From contig AWNV01000099.1 in the NCBI GenBank assembly GCA_000493965.1, positions 1-8,390 on the forward strand: a stretch of DNA of 8,390 bases. The letters run 5' to 3'. Each line of letters starts with the position of its first letter. The first letter of the stretch is position 1. This DNA comes from Candidatus Aminicenans sakinawicola JGI OTU-1 (GTDB lineage: Bacteria; Acidobacteriota; Aminicenantia; Aminicenantales; Aminicenantaceae). A model generated the notes under the pieces. That model was not told where the DNA came from, searched no databases, and saw nothing but the letters and a program-made list of their open reading frames with translations. Positions 5,894 through 8,390 of this stretch are shown piece after piece. Position numbers and translations under genes: made by a program.

Positions 5894-8161
5894 CTTTGTT
5901 CCAAATGTAAAATACCATATGTCCCTCCCTACCCCGGATTGCATTATGCTTTTACTCCCTCGACTATAAATCAATTCAATTGGGCCAATTGGAGAAACAA
6001 ACATTAAACCAAAACCAAAACCAAACATATTATCAGAAGTAAAAACAGCGGCAGGTAAACGATATTCATAATTCAATGCAACATTAGCCATAAATTTGAA
6101 ATAGAGAAATCGTTTATATTCATAGCGGTAATCAAAGCGTAAAAGGGACATCTTACTTCCTTGAAGCTGATCATAATACATACCAACAAAAATATTCGGC
6201 CTTCCTTGATTTAGAAACTTATAGACAGGAAGATCTGGCGAACTGGTCCCCCAGTAACCATGAATTCTCGCAGTGTGACGGCACAAATATGTCAGATAAA
6301 AATCAGCATATACATCGAAGATGTAATAGTAGATATCCGATTTCAATCTTTTAAAACTGCCTTCATAGCTTGCATTAATTAGAATCCCCTTCTTTGGCAG
6401 TAAAACATCATCCAACATATCAAATGTCATTGTAGCTTGGATTTTCCTCAAACTGTCCTTCAAACTCGGAAATAATGATTGATTTTCGTAAGAAACAATA
6501 TTTGGCCTGAGATTCATGTATTCCCACTCATATGAAATTTCAGTATTAAACGATTTTGCAAAAAGCAATCCTAAACCCATTCCGATACGATAAGATCGAT
6601 TTTTATAACTAGCAATTCTATCGCCGCACTCATCATATAAACAAGTTGGAACATTTTTATACCCTAAACGTAAAAATGGATAGACAGGCAGATTGAGCGT
6701 ACGTGAAGGATAATAAATCTTAGAGTTAAAATATGTCAGCCCGGCAAATTGCAGTTCGTCTTCAAAACGCAAACCAGGCACCAACAAGTTTGTTGCTTGC
6801 ATACTGGCAACCCCTACGAGTTTATGGAAATCGTCATACCGAATCCCTAAACGTAACTTCCGACGTGGAAGTTCTTTTACAGTCAGTTTCAAATTGACCT
6901 GGTTTTGTCCAATGGATTCAAGATTATATTGAATTTGTTCGAAATAACCTAGTCCATACATCTCCATAATGCATCGATGGAGTTTTTTAATATTCAACCT
7001 GTCTCCAGATTTGAGCCCTAATAAATTATGAATAAATAAAGATGAAAGATTCTCATTGCCAGCAACTGCAATTGAAGAAATAACACTTTCCCCTTCTGTA
7101 ATCATCAAACGGAAATTTCTTCTTTCTTTCTCTGATTGTTCAAGTTTATCTAGAACTTCAATTTTTTGGAGTTTATATTTTTCTTTGAGAGCAACCAGTT
7201 GGGAAAGGCTTTGATGTGCAGCATCCTTGCCGATATTAATAATATTTTTAATCCTGTCATCGTCAAAAAAATCTGCTGCAAAATACCCTTTTAAATCTGG
7301 CTTAATCAAAATATCAGCTTTTTCTACATTCTTTTTACTGTACTTTTCCCCTATCAAAGCTATCGTCTGCTGAAGGATAGCCAGGCCTGAATTAAGATCT
7401 TTACGCTCCATTAATGGACGTTCAAGATCAACAGCGATAATTATTTCAGCTCCCATTTCTTTGGCTACATCAATTGGGAGATTGTTCACAAGACCGCCAT
7501 CAACAAGAAGGAAATTATCCCATTCTACTGGGCTGAAAATTGATGGAGCTGCCATGGTTGCCCGCATCGCTTTAGATAATGAACCATTTTTAAGTACAAC
7601 CTGATTTCCTGTAACCAGATCCACAGTGACGCAGCGGAAAGGAATTGGAAGATTATCAAAATCGTCTATCCCTTCATAAGGAAATGTTAGGCTTGAGAAA
7701 AGCAAAGAGATATTTTGTCCAAATATCAAACCACTCGGTGCAGCTAGTTTCATTTTCTCAAGACCAAATTCAATCTGATATTTTCCTGTGTCTTTCTTCT
7801 CAAAATATGGCAATAAAACACGGGATGGCCGGTCTGTAAAAATTTCCTGCCAGTGAATGTTGAATGCTATTTTTTCAAGATCAAATCCGCTGTAACCAAT
7901 TGCATATAACGCACCAACAATACCACCCACACTTGTACCAACTATATAATCTACGGGAATCTTCAAGCTATCCAGCATCTGCAGAGTACCGATATGTGCA
8001 AATCCCTTTGCTCCACCTCCAGAAAGAACTAAACCAACCTTCGGGCGGTCTTTGGCGTATCCAGTCAAAATTAACGACAAAAAGAAAAATATTATGAAAA
8101 AATATCCCTCGATTTTCTTTGCCATTTTTTCTTGAAGTTCCATGCTCAAATTCTTAATCAT
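5888..8161 (-). CDS. Patatin-like phospholipase with POTRA and outer-membrane barrel (type Vd autotransporter, PlpD/FplA-like)
   Basis: A 757-residue predicted surface lipase. A signal peptide (hydrophobic 20-33, probable cleavage after YA at 35-36) leads into a patatin domain with the oxyanion loop GGGAKG (48-53), nucleophile S77 in GTSVGG (75-80), and catalytic D221 in DGG (221-223), so the active site is intact. A charged linker is followed by one POTRA domain (about 358-430) and a BamA/Omp85-like 16-strand-type barrel (about 433-757) ending in aromatic YFTFGTKF, a typical outer-membrane assembly signal. Order and size match P. aeruginosa PlpD (about 728) and Fusobacterium FplA (about 760). 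The ATG at 8161 overlaps the folK end by 8 bp, suggesting translational coupling. Met13 (8125) gives a more classical signal peptide and is an alternative start; neither has a strong Shine-Dalgarno. Two cysteines (507, 512) lie in a probable barrel loop. Confidence 0.93.
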   Translation of the reverse strand: MIKNLSMELQEKMAKKIEGYFFIIFFFLSLILTGYAKDRPKVGLVLSGGGAKGFAHIGTLQMLDSLKIPVDYIVGTSVGGIVGALYAIGYSGFDLEKIAFNIHWQEIFTDRPSRVLLPYFEKKDTGKYQIEFGLEKMKLAAPSGLIFGQNISLLFSSLTFPYEGIDDFDNLPIPFRCVTVDLVTGNQVVLKNGSLSKAMRATMAAPSIFSPVEWDNFLLVDGGLVNNLPIDVAKEMGAEIIIAVDLERPLMERKDLNSGLAILQQTIALIGEKYSKKNVEKADILIKPDLKGYFAADFFDDDRIKNIINIGKDAAHQSLSQLVALKEKYKLQKIEVLDKLEQSEKERRNFRLMITEGESVISSIAVAGNENLSSLFIHNLLGLKSGDRLNIKKLHRCIMEMYGLGYFEQIQYNLESIGQNQVNLKLTVKELPRRKLRLGIRYDDFHKLVGVASMQATNLLVPGLRFEDELQFAGLTYFNSKIYYPSRTLNLPVYPFLRLGYKNVPTCLYDECGDRIASYKNRSYRIGMGLGLLFAKSFNTEISYEWEYMNLRPNIVSYENQSLFPSLKDSLRKIQATMTFDMLDDVLLPKKGILINASYEGSFKRLKSDIYYYIFDVYADFYLTYLCRHTARIHGYWGTSSPDLPVYKFLNQGRPNIFVGMYYDQLQGSKMSLLRFDYRYEYKRFLYFKFMANVALNYEYRLPAAVFTSDNMFGFGFGLMFVSPIGPIELIYSRGSKSIMQSGVGRDIWYFTFGTKF

Positions 8162-8390
8162 CGACTATCTTGACTATTGATTTATCTTTAGATTTTTTCA
8201 ACAAATCTTTAATTTTTTCCTTAAGGACAGGATGAATCATATTAGAAGAAATTTCATTGAATGGGATCATCACAAAGTTCCTTTTTTCGAGTCCTCTATG
8301 TGGAATTTCTAAATTTTCATTATGTATAATAGTATTTTCTGCAATGAGAATATCTATATCAATAAGACGCGGCCATTTAGAAGCTGCTGG
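8154..8390 (-). CDS. folK: FolK, 6-hydroxymethyl-7,8-dihydropterin pyrophosphokinase (partial, N-terminus beyond window)
   Basis: The last 78 codons plus TAA (8156-8154) of a leftward gene that runs off the right edge. The fragment begins PAASKWPRLIDIDILIAEN, the HPPK signature, with the two magnesium-binding aspartates in D-I-D (fragment residues 11 and 13). It then has IPHRGLEKRNFVMIPFNEI (29-47), matching the conserved PH-x-R...R-x-FV-x-x-P-x-x-EI of the family. The enzyme transfers pyrophosphate from ATP to 6-hydroxymethyl-dihydropterin in folate synthesis. The C-terminus is lysine-rich, and its last codons overlap the patatin start by 8 bp, so the two genes share a transcript whose promoter lies outside the window. 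Confidence 0.93.
   Translation of the reverse strand, partial: PAASKWPRLIDIDILIAENTIIHNENLEIPHRGLEKRNFVMIPFNEISSNMIHPVLKEKIKDLLKKSKDKSIVKIVDD

Noticed and set aside
7645..8097. Plus-strand 64- and 77-codon frames opposite the patatin domain
   Set aside because: Antisense to catalytic motifs of the patatin domain; composition is not protein-like.

Overview
The window comes from an AT-rich (mid-30s % G+C by eye) bacterial chromosome segment. The organism is a diderm (Gram-negative-type) bacterium, because one gene encodes a secreted patatin phospholipase joined to a POTRA domain and an outer-membrane beta-barrel. Genus or phylum cannot be fixed from the sequence. The mix of an AASS-type lysine-ketoglutarate reductase, a Memo-family protein and a type Vd autotransporter would suit an uncultured or anaerobic lineage, but that is inference.

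Layout. Positions 1-249 hold no confident gene. They contain a G+C-rich, hairpin-forming stretch (52 of the first 100 bases are G/C), possibly the 3' end of an unidentified rightward gene, followed by a 123-bp AT-rich block bounded by a perfect 15-bp inverted repeat. Positions 250-3864 carry a leftward cluster of three genes: lysine-ketoglutarate reductase (LKR), saccharopine dehydrogenase (SDH), then an AmmeMemoRadiSam-B/Memo-family protein. A divergent intergenic region (3865-4022) has a well-formed sigma70-type promoter on each strand. Rightward follow cysS (cysteinyl-tRNA synthetase) and a yraN/UPF0102 gene. These converge on a leftward pair at the right edge: a partial folK, whose last 8 bp overlap the start of the patatin-type Vd autotransporter gene.

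How the genes work together. LKR and SDH are consecutive steps of the saccharopine route: lysine plus 2-oxoglutarate gives saccharopine, then glutamate plus aminoadipate semialdehyde. Here they are two separate proteins in the same order as the two halves of the fused animal/plant AASS enzyme. cysS, yraN and folK are housekeeping genes. The patatin protein is predicted to place a serine-aspartate lipase on the cell surface. The Memo-family gene is separated from SDH by 152 bp and may or may not be in the same transcript.

Most notable: the stand-alone eukaryote-like LKR next to SDH; a LKR promoter that overlaps the longest open frame and so fixes a later start codon; an apparently leaderless cysS mRNA; and the unexplained repeat/hairpin block at the left edge. 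I found no CRISPR array, rRNA, tRNA, transposase or clearly new multi-gene system.
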